Positions 61,364 through 64,000 of a stretch of 64,000 nucleotides of DNA are shown one piece after another. The notes below the pieces were generated by a model that did no database searches, had not been told where the DNA came from, and saw only the letters and a program-made list of their open reading frames with translations. The position numbers and the translations under genes are program-made. Position 1 is the first letter of the stretch. Every line of letters begins with the position of its first letter. Origin of the DNA: Erythrobasidium yunnanense (lineage: Eukaryota; Basidiomycota; Cystobasidiomycetes; Erythrobasidiales; Erythrobasidiaceae); NCBI GenBank assembly GCA_001600175.1, contig BCJC01000002.1, positions 1,060,318 through 1,124,317 on the forward strand, in the 5' to 3' direction.

Positions 61364-61590
61364 ATGCCGTATGAAGATCAAGTCAGCAATAGGCACACCA
61401 AGATAGACGCGAACTCCGACAAAGACGTTCGGCTTACACCTGGCGTTAGCACATCTCGGCTCTCTGTGCTGTGTCTTCTGAAACGTCTACAGCCCTTTCG
61501 TTACCTCTTCTAACCATCTCTACCCTCTTGCACTTACTACCTTCAAGCTTCCCATCCATTACCTACACATCCTTCACCAATTGCTCCAAG

Positions 61591-64000
61591 ATGCCTTACA
61601 CTAAGACCGGCTGGTATCTGACCGAGAAGGGAACAGTCAACTCATTGACCAACTTCAAAGATTTGCAGATCATCATGGAGGGTTAGTTCCTAAATCGCTT
61701 GCGTTCTGACAACGTTGAGTACTCGCTGACTCGCTTGACTCTCCGCAATTTCTTGCGTCTACAGAGAAGCTCACCTTTCCACAACAATGGGAAATAAGCC
61801 GCTTTTTCCAGCCGCAAGGTCCTCTCTATCCCACAGATGAGCGGTGCATCAGCGAAGCGTTGATAGATGTGTGGAGCACTCGAACACCCGACGAGATCTA
61901 TAGAATACTAGCTCAAATCGCACTGAGCCTAGACGAGTACAGAGAAAGGGAGCTTCCCACATCAACTCCCGATTCTACTTGGTATGCTATGAAAGCTGCA
62001 GGCGGCGAAACAGCAGCCGACGCCGCAGGATGTCTGTCATACGGAATGAAGATTACAATGAAGTCTAATGGTGAACCCGTGCTCACAATGGGAAGTCCAC
62101 GAATGGGACCGTCGAGGCGACTGTATCGAACGTACCCAGCTCGCCGGCTACTACGAGTGACTATCGATGAGGATTCGGAAAGAGTGATCCGAGATGAGGC
62201 GAGACTTCAGAATAAAACCAGGATGCAAAATTTTCTGCGACGGCCAATTAGGCATCTAGGTAGGCATGCGACCACGCTTAGACGCATGGTTGTCATATGC
62301 GCTGACCCTTTCAAAGGCACGTATTATCGCCCTTTCTTCTATCAGAAGGGAGCAATCTACTTTTGGGCCTTCTGCCACATGTACGATGATGTCGACTCAA
62401 CATTCCGTCCCTTCAGTGTGGAGGCGTTCCTCGACGAATTGATCCCCCGGCAAGGCCCCAACGAGAATATGACGCTCGCCAAATACTCTGCTCGGATGAG
62501 CCTTTGGCTCAGCAAGACAACGCCTATCATTCCCGTTCAGGATATACGCTGGGTCCCTGATCTTACAAATCACACTCTTGCGATCGGCGCCAAAATGCTC
62601 AGACATATAGCTCTAAAAATCCTGAAGCTGGGATATGTTCCGTGTAAGCCTGCAAGATCGCACCAGGAGCTATTGGCTAATCCGAATGCAGCCTGTCTGG
62701 CTGGCACCTATGGAGGCAAGTCTTGCACCTGGGCGTTAGACTATGACATCGATCCGCATGGAATTCAAGTCTTCCGACAAGAGCAGAATGATGATCAAGA
62801 GGCACAGGACGAAGACGAGGAGGTGGAAGAGGAGCAGGACGAAGACGAAGACGAAGACGAAGACGAGGATGAGGAATCGCTTAAAGAAGATCCTGATGAG
62901 CTGTTTCTTTTCACCTTCCATGCTTTCGCCGGTCTATACCGCGAAGAGGTGAGCGAAGAAGCTCTAATCAAAAGAAGGGACATTGTATTCGAGGACATGT
63001 CCGAATATCCCGAGGAAATCATGACAGACGGAGTCGGTGCAATGGCTACAGGACTGAAGCATTTTGGCTGACATCGATCGCAGAACGCGCTCATGAGTTA
63101 TGGACTGGCACTGGCCGTCTGCGAGGCGAGGAAAATGGAAGCTATACCTTGTGCGTAACCTCGCTTCCTTGGGCCGAGCCGACGTGGTCCTGACACGTAG
63201 AGCCGACCAGCTGCTGTACAAGCTCGAATCGGTGGCTCCAAAGGTAACGTGCTGACACCACCAGAATCTTCGTCCCTGATGACTTGCCAGGCCTTTGGAC
63301 ACTCGAACCGATGTTTAACGATACGGATAAATACATTTGGATTGAAGTCCGTGAATCGCAACACAAATACCACGAGTCTCAGTATTGTGACTGGATGTTC
63401 GAGGTGGTGAACTGTAGCGGGCCGTCTAAGTCAGCTTCCATAGGACCTCAACTCCTAGGAGTTCTGGCCAGAGCGCAAGACGAAGAGCGCAATTTACAGC
63501 TGCTTCAGTATCTTTCCACGCTCTTAGACAGTGAAATCAAGAGAAGCTGTGACACTCTGCTGGACATCAGAGACAGGGCTCTCTTGCGCAAAGCTCTCGA
63601 AAGCCTCGATCGACGCTTACGGGCTCGAGAAGGCGAGAGCAGCAGGGATGGCGCTCAATTCAGGTTCAGCACCAGAGAAGAAGAAGAGGATGACCTCCAG
63701 AATATGACCGGTCGAAATGGTGACGATACACATCCTCTCTCGGGTCAGCCCACAACTTTGGCAGCCCAGGCTATCAGACTGCTGGAGAGCGGTTTCGACA
63801 TCGATGATCCTACGCTGATCACTCTCCTGCGTAAGCTGCTGGACTCGACTATCGATACCAACGTTGCAAGCCAACGTATCAGTGTCCCGAAAAGTCGCGT
63901 ACTCTATGTCGCAACAGATACCCTTGGGCTCCTCGCACCAGGTCAGATATTCGTCCAATTGTCGGAGGTCGGTGATTGCATTTCAAGTCACAACCTCAAG
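61591..64000 (+). CDS. Cellular RNA-dependent RNA polymerase (RDR/QDE-1 type), 3' end beyond window
   Basis: Partial. Exons 61591-61681, 61765-63038 (or -63032), 63084-63154, 63203-63243, 63291->64000. RDR proteins copy RNA into double-stranded RNA for silencing. Family marks in order: LYRTYPARRLLRVTIDED, KGAIYFWAFCHMYDD, KYSARMSLWLSKTTPIIPVQ, EIMTDG(VG), PAAVQARIGGSKG, KYIWIEVRESQHKYH and SRVLYVATDTLGLLAPGQIF. The catalytic DxDGD loop should lie just right of the window. A run of Asp/Glu (about residues 335-355) is unusual. Only about 195 residues precede the first core motif, fewer than in Neurospora QDE-1. No ATG exists upstream in frame. It is a host gene, not a viral remnant: introns are spread through it and the motifs are of the cellular class. 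Confidence 0.85.

Noticed and set aside
62736-62921. Hydrophobic minus-strand frame in the RdRP
   Set aside because: It is the mirror of the Asp/Glu run, which reads as Val/Phe/Leu on the other strand.
61591-64000. Integrated RNA-virus polymerase
   Set aside because: Motif order, introns and the TDG and GG-KG blocks are those of cellular RDR proteins, not viral polymerases.

Overview
This window looks like nuclear DNA of a basidiomycete fungus. Nearly every gene is cut by many short introns (about 45-75 nt, with CTAAC/CTAAT-like branch sites). The gene set fits that reading: a DUF6533 membrane protein, a BOR1-type anion transporter, PAQR/Izh receptors, a FAR1/GCM1-like zinc-binding protein and a cellular RNA-dependent RNA polymerase. 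The order or genus cannot be fixed from the sequence alone. Gene density is high: about 33 protein-coding genes in 64 kb, many sharing short divergent promoters. I saw no tRNA or rRNA gene, CRISPR array, LTR element or other transposon.

Layout. 0-5.2 kb: three tandem minus-strand paralogues of a secreted Thr/Ser-rich, Cys-rich protein, the first cut by the window edge. 5.8-13.4 kb: transportin (Kap104), an L-type lectin of the ERGIC-53/VIP36 class and a DUF6533 protein. 13.6-19.7 kb: GH47 alpha-mannosidase, the mitochondrial Fe-S P-loop ATPase Ind1, and PRPP synthetase. 19.9-23.1 kb: a small membrane protein and a BOR1-like transporter. 23.4-26.4 kb: tandem PAQR/Izh genes. 26.5-33.7 kb: GDSL/SGNH esterase, a Ser/Thr-rich single-pass membrane protein, squalene synthase and a FAR1-like protein. 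34.1-38.4 kb: tandem hemerythrin HHE genes, Cu/Zn SOD and a SET-domain protein. 39.4-43.3 kb: a secreted amidohydrolase, a fragment of the SET gene, and two tandem orphan paralogues. 43.6-53.1 kb: a mitochondrial ABC half-transporter, exocyst Sec5 and CTP synthase. 53.4-64 kb: a poly-Ser protein, glutamate-cysteine ligase, a TM9 protein, mitochondrial TyrRS, and the 5' part of a cellular RdRP that runs off the right edge.

Most genes are unrelated housekeeping genes, and I see no biosynthetic cluster. Two themes stand out. First, local tandem duplication occurs repeatedly (secreted family, PAQR pair, HHE pair, orphan pair, SET fragment). Second, the splice signals are unusual: several introns need GC rather than GT donors, and in two cases a tandem paralogue has GT at the same place. 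Several acceptors are AAG. Gene models below were built by hand from frame continuity, splice signals and remembered family motifs. All exon joins were checked for phase but none against transcripts.
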